In this document: piece after piece, positions 54,503 to 63,630 of the stretch
Layout: the number at the start of each line of letters is the position of its first letter
How positions within the stretch are numbered: the stretch's first letter is position 1
Assembly (NCBI GenBank): GCA_003970805.2
Contig: CP051152.1
Coordinates: forward strand, 3,596,001-3,660,000
Direction: 5' to 3'
Length of the DNA stretch: 64,000 nucleotides
Source: Undibacterium piscinae
GTDB taxonomy: Bacteria > Pseudomonadota > Gammaproteobacteria > Burkholderiales > Burkholderiaceae_D
Translations under genes and position numbers: made by a program
The notes under the pieces: model-generated
Database searches by the model: none
What the model saw: the letters and a program-made list of their open reading frames with translations, nothing else
What the model was told of the DNA's origin: nothing

Positions 54503-55404
54503 ATGCCCTACCTGACCATTGAAGACACCATAGGAAATACCCCTTTGGTACAGTTGCAACGCCTGCCGGGTGAAGACGCAAAACGTAGGAATAATATTAT
54601 ATTGGGGAAGCTCGAAGGTAATAATCCTGCAGGTTCAGTTAAGGATAGACCAGCTTTGTCGATGATCAAGCGCGCAGAGGAACGTGGTCGCATCAAACCC
54701 GGTGATACGCTGATTGAAGCAACCAGTGGTAATACCGGAATCGCGTTGGCCATGGCGGCGGCAATGCGGGGTTATAAAATGCTGTTATTGATGCCGGAAA
54801 ACCTTAGTATTGAACGTCGTCAGAGCATGGCTGCCTATGGTGCCGAGATCATTTTGACACCAAAGACGGGGGGATGGAATATGCCCGTGACCTAGCTGAG
54901 CAAATGCAGAAGGAAGGCAAGGGCGTAATTCTTGATCAATTCGCCAATCCCGACAATCCTTTGGCGCATTATGAAACCACCGGCCCTGAAATCTGGCGTG
55001 ACACCAATGGCAAGGTTAGTCATTTCATTAGCGCGATGGGAACTACCGGAACAATTATGGGCGTGTCTGCTTACCTGAAAGAGCAAAATTCACAGATACA
55101 AATCATCGGGGCACAGCCTGAAGACGGCTCGCAAATTCCGGGGATTCGCAAATGGCCGGAAGCGTATATGCCAAGAATTTTTGATAAATCAAAAATCGAT
55201 CAGGTCGCATCGGTAAGTCAAACGGATGCTGAGCATATGGCTCGTAGGTTGGCTGTAGAAGAGGGGATTTTTTGCGGAATCTCCGCTGCGGGGGCTTGCG
55301 AAATCGCCTTACGCTTGTCCCAGACAGTGGAAAATGCCACTATCGTATTTATTGTGTGTGATCGCGGTGATCGCTATCTGTCTACCGGCGTGTTCCCTGC
55401 GTAA
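54503..55404 (+). CDS. cysM: Cysteine synthase B, apparent frameshift at a G6 run
   Basis: CysM is a PLP-dependent O-acetylserine sulfhydrylase. The first part (from ATG 54503, MPYLTIEDTIGNTPLVQLQR) contains the PLP Lys in NPAGSVKDRPAL and the substrate loop EATSGNTGIALA, then stops at 54895. The rest, in another frame from about 54874, contains MEYARDLAEQMQKEGKG, MGTTGTIMGVSAYLKEQ, EEGIFCGISAAGA and the end DRGDRYLSTGVF. Adding one G to the run of six at 54868-54873 gives TPKTGGMEYARD and one 300-residue enzyme. The frame loss is thus a single missing base, most likely a sequencing error. Confidence 0.87.
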
Positions 55405-55470
55405 GTTTGGTCTTGATTAAGTGCGTTTGCAGTATTCATAAGTGAAATAGTTTCCTCTGATTTTTGATGC

Positions 55471-55508
55471 AGAATGGTAACGAAATTTTAAAAAATTGTT
55501 ACCATTCT
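55471..55508 (+). promoter_or_regulatory. 11-bp inverted repeat between cysM and prkA
   Basis: AGAATGGTAAC and GTTACCATTCT are perfect arms around a 16-bp A/T-only-like spacer. It is 67 bp after the cysM stop and 113 bp before prkA. It could end the cysM transcript (TTTCTAATAT follows) or be an operator for prkA; the sequence does not decide. Confidence 0.55.
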
Positions 55509-55620
55509 TTCTAATATCACCTATAGTAAAAACGTAACGTGCTGGAATATATTGCTTCTCCGGCATGTGCAAAATAGTTTCGGCATGTGGTTTTGATTAT
55601 CGCTATTAAAGGAGATCAGG

Positions 55621-57543
55621 ATGAAAATCTTTGACAACTACGCAGCACGCTACGAACGCACTCGCGAGGAAGAATATTCTCTTTCAGAGTTTCTGGATTT
55701 GTGTAAAAAGGATCCTTTGGCATACGCCACCGCAGCAGAGCGGATGTTAGCGGCGATAGGCGCTCCTGAACAGGTCGATACTCGCCATGATTCGCGGCGC
55801 TCGCGAATTTTCTCCAATAAAGTCATCAAAATTTATCCTGCATTTCGTGAATTTTACGGAATGGAAGAAGTCATAGAGCAGGTTGTTTCCTATTTTCGTC
55901 ATGCTGCGCAAGGTCTGGAAGAGCGCAAGCAAATCCTTTATTTATTGGGACCGGTGGGTGGGGGGAAATCCTCGATAGCGGAGCGTCTTAAATATCTGAT
56001 GGAGAAAATTCCTTTTTATTGCATTAAGGGCTCTCCGATTAATGAGTCGCCTCTCGGCTTGTTTAGTGAGGACGAAGATGGTGCAATCTTAGAAGAAGAT
56101 TTCGGGATTCCGCGGCGCTATCTGCGTAGCATCCCTAGTCCTTGGGCGGTTAAGCGACTGCATGAGTTTAACGGGGACATCAATCAATTCCGCGTGGTTC
56201 GCCGTTATCCTTCGGTCTTAAAGCAAGTAGCGGTTTCCAAGACTGAGCCAGGCGATGAAAATAATCAGGATATTTCCTCTTTAGTCGGTAAGGTCGATAT
56301 TCGCAAACTAGAGGACTTTGGTCAGGATGATCCTGATGCCTATAGTTTTTCTGGCGGTTTGTGCCTGGCCAATCAGGGCTTGATGGAATTTGTTGAAATG
56401 TTTAAGGCTCCCATCAAGGTCTTGCATCCGCTATTGACTGCGACTCAGGAGGGTAATTTCAAGGGAACCGAAGGCTTTGGCGCGATTCCGTTTGAGGGAA
56501 TTATTCTGGCGCATTCAAATGAATCTGAATGGAAAACTTTTAAAAATAATAAAAATAATGAAGCGTTTCTTGACCGGATTTATATTGTCAAAGTCCCTTA
56601 TTGCCTGCGCGTCTCTGATGAAATAAAAATCTACGAGAAGTTGGTCAGAACTTCTTCTTTGGCGGATGCTCCTTGTGCTCCCGGCACCTTAAAAATGATG
56701 TCGCAATTTGCAGTGCTGTCCCGCCTGAAGGAGCCGGAAAACTCCAGTATTTACAGCAAGATGCTGGTCTATGATGGCGAGAATCTCAAGGATACCGACC
56801 CGAAAGCGAAATCACGTCAGGAGTATGCGGATTATGCAGGCGTCGATGAGGGAATGACCGGACTGTCTACTCGCTTTGCGTTTAAAATTTTATCTAAGGT
56901 ATTTAATTTCGATAATACCGAAGTGGCTGCAAATCCCGTCCATTTATTGTATGTACTTGAGCAGCAAATCGAACGTGAGCAATTTGCGCCAGAGGTCGAG
57001 CAGAAATATTTTTCATACATCAAAGAATATCTGGCACAGCGCTATGCTGAATTCATCGGCAAAGAAATTCAAACCGCATATTTGGAAAGTTATTCCGAAT
57101 ACGGCCAAAATATTTTTGACCGTTATGTGACTTTTGCCGATTTCTGGATACAGGATCAGGAATTCAGGGATCCGGATACCGGTGAGAGTTTTGATCGCGA
57201 TTCCTTGAATAATGAATTGGAAAAAGTTGAGAAGCCAGCGGGTATTTCTAATCCTAAAGATTTTCGTAATGAGATCGTGAATTTTGTTCTGCGTGCCAGA
57301 GCGCAGAATGCGGGGAAAAACCCAACCTGGACCAGTTACGAAAAATTGCGTACGGTCATAGAGAAAAAAATGTTCTCGAATACCGAAGAACTTTTGCCCG
57401 TTATTTCCTTTAACGCCAAGGCTAGTGCGGACGATGTCAACAAGCATCAAGAATTTGTCGATCGCATGGTCGCTAAAGGTTATACCGCAAAACAGGTGAG
57501 ATTATTGTGCGAATGGTATTTGCGGGTCAGAAAATCATCCTGA
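55621..57543 (+). CDS. prkA: PrkA (YeaG) serine protein kinase
   Basis: PrkA is a stress-induced AAA+/kinase protein that acts in starvation adaptation in enterobacteria and in sporulation in Bacillus. The 640-residue protein has the PrkA AAA domain with Walker A GPVGGGKSS (about residues 117-125), EGNFKGTEGFGAIPFEGIILAHSNE and the arginine region FLDRIYIVKVPYC, and the C-terminal PrkA kinase-like domain. An AAAGGAGA site precedes the ATG. It heads prkA-yeaH-spoVR, the same three genes as yeaG, yeaH and ycgB of E. coli but here in one operon. Confidence 0.95.
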   Translation: MKIFDNYAARYERTREEEYSLSEFLDLCKKDPLAYATAAERMLAAIGAPEQVDTRHDSRRSRIFSNKVIKIYPAFREFYGMEEVIEQVVSYFRHAAQGLEERKQILYLLGPVGGGKSSIAERLKYLMEKIPFYCIKGSPINESPLGLFSEDEDGAILEEDFGIPRRYLRSIPSPWAVKRLHEFNGDINQFRVVRRYPSVLKQVAVSKTEPGDENNQDISSLVGKVDIRKLEDFGQDDPDAYSFSGGLCLANQGLMEFVEMFKAPIKVLHPLLTATQEGNFKGTEGFGAIPFEGIILAHSNESEWKTFKNNKNNEAFLDRIYIVKVPYCLRVSDEIKIYEKLVRTSSLADAPCAPGTLKMMSQFAVLSRLKEPENSSIYSKMLVYDGENLKDTDPKAKSRQEYADYAGVDEGMTGLSTRFAFKILSKVFNFDNTEVAANPVHLLYVLEQQIEREQFAPEVEQKYFSYIKEYLAQRYAEFIGKEIQTAYLESYSEYGQNIFDRYVTFADFWIQDQEFRDPDTGESFDRDSLNNELEKVEKPAGISNPKDFRNEIVNFVLRARAQNAGKNPTWTSYEKLRTVIEKKMFSNTEELLPVISFNAKASADDVNKHQEFVDRMVAKGYTAKQVRLLCEWYLRVRKSS

Positions 57544-57605
57544 TATGGCGCAGCGCTGCTTGCTCATGCTAAGAAGGTTTGCGCGACTTTGAAAGGGAGA
57601 TCATT

Positions 57606-58875
57606 TTGGTTCACTTAATTGATAGACGAGTTCAAGGAAAAAAACAAATCTGCACCCAATCGAGAGCGCTTCTTACGTCGGTATAAAGGGCAGATCAAGG
57701 AAGCGGTCGCACGTGCAATTAAAGGACGATCCATCACCGATATAGAAAGCGGTGAAAAAATTACGATACCAGTCAAGGATGTGAATGAGCCCACGTTTGG
57801 GCATGCGCATGGCGGTGTTTGGGAAACGGTGCAGCCTGGCAATCAGGAATATCTGAAGGGGGATCAGATACAAAGGCCGAAAGGTGGTGCCGGATCCGGT
57901 AAGGGACAGGCCGGCAATAGCGATGATGTCAATGAAGATGATTTTGGTTTTCAACTTAGCAGAGAGGAGTTCCTTAATTATTTTTTTGAGGACTTGGAGT
58001 TGCCTAATTTGATCAAGACTCAATTGGCCTCCACTACGGACTTCAAAAGCCAGCGTGCTGGTTATACGACTTCGGGAACGGCATCGAGTTTGCATGTGTT
58101 GCGCTCTTTACGTGGTGCGCTAGGGCGACGTATTGCCGTTGGTGGCAAGTCTGCCCGAAGGCTCAAGGATGCGGAAGCTGAAATGACCGGGTTGCTTGAT
58201 GCCGGAGTTGATATGGGGGATCTGCGTATTCTTGCGTTGAAGCAGGAAATACACCACTTACGCACGCGTTTGCTGGCGATTCCTTTTATTGACCCCTTCG
58301 ATCTCAGATATAACAATCGCATTAAGGTTCCCAAGCCATCGACCAAGGCGGTCATGTTTTGCATTCTGGATGTCTCCGGGTCCATGGACGAGCAAAAAAA
58401 GGACATGGCTAAACGCTTTTTCATTTTGCTCTACCTTTTTTTGACCAAGGCGTATGACCATATTGATGTCGTGTTCATCAGACACCATACCGCCGCCGCT
58501 GAAGTTGATGAGAATGATTTTTTCCATTCCCGGGAATCAGGAGGGACCATCGTTTCATCGGCACTGCATTTACTGACGAAGATTATTCAGGAACGTTACC
58601 CGGGTTCAGACTGGAATGCGTATGTGGCACAGGCTTCAGATGGTGACAACTGGGACAATGATTCAGTCACCTGCCGGCAATTGTTGATCAATGCGATTAT
58701 GCCGTTGGTTCAATATTATGCCTACGTTGAAATTACCGAGGGAGATCCGCAAAACCTGTGGGATGAATATACCCAGGTGCCAGGGCATCACGGCCATTTT
58801 GCGATGCAAAGAATCAGGACGCCTGCGGATATCTACCCTGTATTTAGAGAGTTGTTCAAGAAACAAACCAAATGA
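57606..58875 (+). CDS. yeaH: YeaH/DUF444 protein, apparent frameshift at an A7 run
   Basis: YeaH works with PrkA/YeaG; its molecular role is unknown. The natural N-terminus is TTG 57606 (VHLIDRRVQG, after GGGAG), but the frame breaks at a run of seven A at 57638-57644. Removing one A joins it to KNKSAPNRERFLRRYKGQIK and the remainder, giving about 422 residues. The main part has a Gly/Lys linker (about 95-105), FLNYFFEDLELPNL, and a von Willebrand A-like domain with MIDAS-type DVSGSMDEQ (about residue 255), HHTAAAEVDENDFF and a Cys-containing end. A TTG at 57619 in the second frame would give a false N-terminus. Confidence 0.87.
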
Positions 58876-58883
58876 GGTGAGCT

Positions 58884-60428
58884 ATGAACAGCCCGGACAA
58901 TGTTGAAAGAAAAAACAATCCGAACAGGTTGCCAGAGCAATCTGAATGGACATTCGAATTGATCGAGCAGGCGCACGAAGAGATTCGCCGGGTGGCGAAA
59001 AATTTCGGATTGGATACTTATCCGAATCAATTGGAAATCATCACGGCAGAGCAAATGATGGATGCCTATGCATCAGTGGGCATGCCGGTGTCTTACCATC
59101 ACTGGTCATTCGGCAAGCATTTTGTTTCTACGGAAAAAAGCTATAAGCGCGGCCAGATGGGATTAGCGTATGAGATTGTGATTAACTCCAATCCCTGCAT
59201 CGCTTATCTGATGGAGGAAAATAGCCTGACTATGCAGGCGCTCGTGATTGCCCATGCGGCTTACGGGCATAACTCTTTTTTTAAGGGGAATTACCTGTTT
59301 CGCACCTGGACCGATGCTGATGCGATTATTGACTATATGGTTTTTGCCAAGAACTATGTCAGTGAGTGCGAGCAGCGTCACGGTATAGAGGCGGTGGAGT
59401 TGCTCCTTGACTCTTGTCATGCGTTGCAAAACTACGGAGTTGATCGGTATAAGCGTCCGGCTAAACTTTCTTTGGCTGAGGAGCGTGAGAAGCAGGAGGA
59501 TCGCGAGCGCTATATGCAGTCGCAAATCAATGACCTATGGCGCACCTTGCCACGGAGGGATGATGCAGAAATTCCTCATGAAACACAAAGATTTCCTCCT
59601 GAACCACAGGAAAATCTTCTATATTTTATCGAGAAATATTCTCCTCTCCTGCAGCCATGGCAGCGTGAGTTAGTTCGTATCACGCGAAAAATTTCTCAGT
59701 ACTTTTACCCTCAGAGACAGACTCAGGTGATGAATGAGGGCTGGGCGACGTTTTGGCATTACACCATTTTGTATCAGTTGTATGAAGAGGGCATTGTTGG
59801 CGACGGGTTCATGATGGAATTTTTACAAAGCCATACGAATGTCGTTTATCAGCCACCGGTCTCCAGTCGCTATTTCAACGGCATTAATCCTTATGCACTT
59901 GGGTTCGCGATGATGCGCGACATACGCCGGATTTGCGAAAACCCTACTGACGAAGATAGGGCATGGTTTCCCGATATCGCCGGATCGGATTGGCTAACTA
60001 CGCTTAATTTTGCCATGCGCAATTTTAAGGATGAAAGCTTCATCGCACAGTTTTTGTCACCAAAGCTGATCCGCGATTTTCATTTCTTCTCTGTGCTTGA
60101 TGATGATAGTAAAGAGCAGTTAAGCATTTCGGCAATTCATGACGAGAGCGGTTATCAGGCGATACGCCAGCAACTGGCTGGACAATATAATCTGGGAAAC
60201 CGTGAGCCGAATATTCAGGTGTGGGCGGTTGACATGCAGGGTGACCGGGCATTGACGCTCAGACATAACCAATATCTGCGCCGCCCTTTGAACTCCCAGA
60301 GTAACGATATGCTCAAACATGTGGCGCGACTTTGGGGGTTTGATGTGTACCTTGAAAGCGTCGATGAACAAAATAAGGTACTCAGTACCCAAGAATGCAA
60401 ATGGGAAAAACGTAGCCGTATCAGATAA
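58884..60428 (+). CDS. spoVR: SpoVR family protein (YcgB-like)
   Basis: SpoVR proteins are needed for spore cortex formation in Bacillus and are stationary-phase proteins of unknown activity elsewhere. The 514-residue protein has the family start (WTFELIEQAHEEIRRVAKNFGLDTYPNQ), the His-rich metalloprotease-like segment VIAHAAYGHNSFFKGN, ECEQRHG, a mid-protein MNEGWATFWHYTI and a C-terminal DUF-like domain ending in KWEKRSRIR. It is 8 bp after yeaH, so it is part of the prkA operon. Confidence 0.94.
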   Translation: MNSPDNVERKNNPNRLPEQSEWTFELIEQAHEEIRRVAKNFGLDTYPNQLEIITAEQMMDAYASVGMPVSYHHWSFGKHFVSTEKSYKRGQMGLAYEIVINSNPCIAYLMEENSLTMQALVIAHAAYGHNSFFKGNYLFRTWTDADAIIDYMVFAKNYVSECEQRHGIEAVELLLDSCHALQNYGVDRYKRPAKLSLAEEREKQEDRERYMQSQINDLWRTLPRRDDAEIPHETQRFPPEPQENLLYFIEKYSPLLQPWQRELVRITRKISQYFYPQRQTQVMNEGWATFWHYTILYQLYEEGIVGDGFMMEFLQSHTNVVYQPPVSSRYFNGINPYALGFAMMRDIRRICENPTDEDRAWFPDIAGSDWLTTLNFAMRNFKDESFIAQFLSPKLIRDFHFFSVLDDDSKEQLSISAIHDESGYQAIRQQLAGQYNLGNREPNIQVWAVDMQGDRALTLRHNQYLRRPLNSQSNDMLKHVARLWGFDVYLESVDEQNKVLSTQECKWEKRSRIR

Positions 60429-60514
60429 TACAAATTAATACAAATGTTCCAATTGATGGCTGCCGGAAACAAGATCAGATAGAATGAAGCAAACTCACCT
60501 TATGGAGAATGACG

Positions 60515-60829
60515 ATGTATCTGGATCATGCAAAGATTTCCGCAACACATAGCGAAACCGAACCTGATCGTCTGGAGCGCTTGTATCGCGTATATGGTTA
60601 CGCGATCGCCATGTCCGATGTTGATGGTAATGCCGAATGCATAGTCAAATTAGCCAAACTGCATGATCACAAGGGCACCTTGATGGCAATCTGGCATGTT
60701 GCTCCTACCGAAAGAGAAAAATCATATTTTCTCAAGGCATGGAAAAGTAAGGTAGGCGATGAATCTACTCATGTTGAACATGCACTAATGCTTCAGGACG
60801 ATGGCGTAGTCGAAGCGGTTTTATCTTGA
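60515..60829 (+). CDS. Small acidic protein of unknown function
   Basis: I do not recognise this 104-residue protein. It is cytoplasmic by composition, with a short N-terminal MYLDHAKISA and a mixed alpha/beta pattern (GYAIAMSDVDGNAECIVKLA, GTLMAIWHVAPTE, FLKAWKSKVGDESTHVEHAL). ATG 60515 has GGAG seven bases upstream; ATG 60509 is too close to it. It lies downstream of spoVR on the same strand with a gap of 86 bp, and its last 37 bp overlap the end of the convergent zntA. It could be a late member of the prkA operon. Confidence 0.65.
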   Translation: MYLDHAKISATHSETEPDRLERLYRVYGYAIAMSDVDGNAECIVKLAKLHDHKGTLMAIWHVAPTEREKSYFLKAWKSKVGDESTHVEHALMLQDDGVVEAVLS

Positions 60830-63060
60830 TAGCTCAATAAGCGCAAACCGTTCAGCACCACTAGCAAGCTAGTTCCGGTATCCGCAAACACCGCCATCCA
60901 CATGCTGGAATGGCCACTGAGCGTCAAGATGAAAAACAGGATTTTGACGCTAATGGCAAAAGCGATGTTTTGCCACAAGATAGCGGAGGTACGTTTTGAG
61001 ATGCGGATGAATTCAGGCAGCTTGCGTAAGTCGTCCTGCATTAATGCCACATCTGCAGTTTCCAATGCCGTATCTGAGCCAGCCGCACCCATGGCGAAAC
61101 CGACATGGGCGCGGGCTAAGGCCGGAGCGTCATTGACTCCGTCACCGACCATTCCGGTTACGTGTTCAATACTGAAGTCACTAATCGCGGCGAGTTTCTC
61201 TTCCGGCAGCAATTGGCTGCGCACTTCTAAAATCCCGGCTTGCTCAGCGATAGCCTTTGCCGTCTGTGCATTGTCACCGGTTAGCATGACCAGACGGATT
61301 CCCATATCCTGCAATTCACGTACTGCAATTTGACTATTCACGCGCAGACTATCTGCCACGGCCAGCACCGCCAGCACCCTAGTTGTGTCGCTTAGCAGGA
61401 CGACGGTTTTGTTTTGTTTTTTCAAGCTGGACAAATCGTTCCTGCAATAGTCTTGTCGACTCATCTGTCACCTGTAAATTGAGCGCATCGAACATCCGCA
61501 GGTTACCGAGGTAATAGTGCTGGCCGTCGATTTCCCCGTTGATTCCACATGCAGTTACCGAAGAAAATCGGCTGACCTGTGCCAGTTCACCGCCCGATTC
61601 AGCGTAGGCGTTCAGCAGGGCATGTGCTAGCGGATGTTGTGATCCAGCCTCAAGACTTGCCGTGATGCGCATAACTTCCTGTTTAGTCAGATCTGCCATG
61701 GTAATGACATCGGTCAGGCGTGGCTTACCTTCGGTTAATGTGCCGGTCTTGTCCAAGGCGATTAATTTCAGTTTTTTACCCAGTTCCAGATATAAGCCGC
61801 CTTTGATCAGGATGCCTCGTTTCGCTGCCAGCGCCAGGCCGCAAACCACAGTTACCGGGGTGGAGATTACCAGCGCGCAGGGGCAGGCGATTACCAGCAA
61901 TACCAGAGCCTGATACAGGCTGTCATGCCACGAGTGAGTGCCCAGCAATGGCGGCAATACGGCGATCAGGATCGCAATAATAAAAACAATCGGGGTGTAG
62001 CGTGCCGCGAACTGATCGACCAGACTCTGGGTTGGCGCCCGCTGGCTTTGCGCTTGCTGTACTGAGCGAGCGATGCGGGACAGCATAGTGTCACTCTGCA
62101 GTGAACTGACGCGTATGTGGAGGGTGCCGGATTGGTTCAGGGTGCCGGCGTAAACCAGATCACCGCTGGTCTTTTCTACCGGCATACTTTCACCAGTGAT
62201 GGCGGCCTGATCAACGCTAGAGTGGCCGGAGTCGATCGTGCCATCAAGGGCAATGCGTTCGCCGGCGCGAGCCCGGATGATTTGTCCTATGCGGATCTCG
62301 CTGACTGCTTGATCTAGCCATTGGCCATCTGCTTGCTGAACATTGGCGGTATCGGGGCATGCGCCATCAGGCCGGCAATCGCATTGCGGGCGCGATCAAG
62401 GCTGGCGGCCTCTATCATTTCAGCGATACCAAACAGAACGATCACTACCGCCGCTTCCGGCCACTGCCCTATGGCGATGGCACCGATGACTGCGGTAGTC
62501 ATGAGCAGATAGATATTTAAGCTGAAGTGGCGTAGTGCAATCCAGCCTTTTTTAAGGGTAGGGATGCCACCGGCAATTACGGCAATTAATGCAGTGATGA
62601 TGACCGGTAAGGAATTGCTGCCATTGCCGCTCCAGGCCAAAAATTCGGAGGAGAACGCGGCCAGTGCGGCAATGCTCATGACCATGATCTGACGCCGTGA
62701 GATAGTTGATGCGCCGGCGCGTGCTGTTTCTCCATGGGATGACGTAAAAATGTCAGCCGACATTCCTATCTGTTTTAGCTTACTGAAAACGATGGTTGTA
62801 TCGGCTAGCGTGTGATGTACGGTCAGAATACGGTTGAGCAAATCAAAATCGAGCGCTAGCACCCCCGGCAAGGAGCTTAGGCACAGTCTGATTAATTTTT
62901 CTTCGGTGGGACAATCCATGTTCTGGATTTTTAGCGTCAAACGCTTAGCTCCCGCAATGGTTTCAATACGGGTTTCCGATACGTCAGGTGGGACGATCAG
63001 CGGTGTAGTCTCGGTGCCATGGATATGATGATCACAGCTGCAGGATTTTTTTTCTGACAT
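60793..63060 (-). CDS. zntA: ZntA/CadA-type P1B ATPase, two apparent frameshifts
   Basis: This exporter uses ATP to pump Zn2+, Cd2+ or Pb2+ out of the cytoplasm. Three frames together give one normal protein: an N-terminal Cys/His-rich tip (CSCDHHIHG) and heavy-metal domain with MDCPTEE (residues 49-54), membrane helices, then TGESMPVEKTSG, the metal site CPC in ACPCALVISTP, phosphorylation motif DKTGTLTEG, GDGVNDAPAL and the last helices. The frame breaks at a GGGG run (62354-62357, one base missing) and at a T6 run on the plus strand (61417-61422, one base extra); correcting both restores ALAPDTANVQ-like and LEKQNKTVVLLSD joins. The promoter has a CadR-type operator. Confidence 0.85.
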
Positions 63061-63090
63061 GATTGACGCTCTTTTAGCAAGAATGAAGTC

Positions 63091-63121
63091 AGTGTAGACT
63101 CTGTAGTGGCTACAGGGTCAA
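63091..63121 (-). promoter_or_regulatory. MerR-type zntA promoter and CadR operator
   Basis: On the minus strand a -35 TTGACC (63121-63116) and a -10 TACACT (63096-63091) are separated by 19 bp, the long spacer typical of promoters activated by MerR-family proteins. The spacer holds a palindrome, ACTCTGTAG-TGG-CTACAGGGT (plus-strand 63098-63118). This is the expected arrangement for metal-dependent activation of zntA by the divergent CadR-like regulator. Confidence 0.82.
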
Positions 63122-63192
63122 GTAATAGTTGACACTGGAACCGGACTTGCCTGGATATTTTAAGTATAGTTTTTTTGAAACGGACAATGATG

Positions 63193-63630
63193 ATGCGTAT
63201 CAGTGAATTGGCAAATGCCACCGGGGTCGAAACTGAAACCATCCGCTATTATGAGAAGCAAGGTTTGCTGGCGGAACCGCTGCGTCAGCCTAATGGTTAC
63301 CGCAGTTACACCGCATCTCATTTGGAACGCCTGTCTTTTATCCGGCATTGCCGCGCCTTGGATATGCCGTTGGCGGAAGTGCGTGCATTACTGGACTTTA
63401 TCGATCATCCGGTTGCCGATTGTGCAGAGGTTAATCATTTGATCGATGCCCAACTGTCTCGTGTGCGGGCCAGATTAAAAAGCATGAAGGCACTGGAAAA
63501 GCAGCTGAGCCAATTACGTAAGCAATGCACCGATACTCATGCCGGGCAAGCTTGCGGCATTTTGCATGAATTGGTGGCGGCGGCGCATGGAGAAGCATGC
63601 GCCTGTCACTCTGCCATTGAACATCAATGA
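63193..63630 (+). CDS. cadR: CadR/PbrR-type MerR regulator
   Basis: The 145-residue regulator has the MerR DNA-binding domain (ISELANATGVETETIRYYEKQGLL) and the CadR/PbrR metal-binding cysteines Cys77, Cys112 and Cys121 (VADCAEV, RKQCTDT, GQACGIL), with a further Cys/His-rich tail (HGEACACHSAIEHQ). It should sense Cd2+, Pb2+ or Zn2+ and activate the divergent zntA promoter. ATG 63193 has the best spacing to GAAACGGA; ATGs at 63187 and 63190 are also in frame. Confidence 0.9.
   Translation: MRISELANATGVETETIRYYEKQGLLAEPLRQPNGYRSYTASHLERLSFIRHCRALDMPLAEVRALLDFIDHPVADCAEVNHLIDAQLSRVRARLKSMKALEKQLSQLRKQCTDTHAGQACGILHELVAAAHGEACACHSAIEHQ

Noticed and set aside
55540..55620. Possible sigma-54 promoter before prkA
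   Set aside because: GG and GC elements occur (for example TGGAATATATTGC and CGGCATGTGGTTTTGA) but the spacing is 10 or 13 instead of 12 and key bases are missing.
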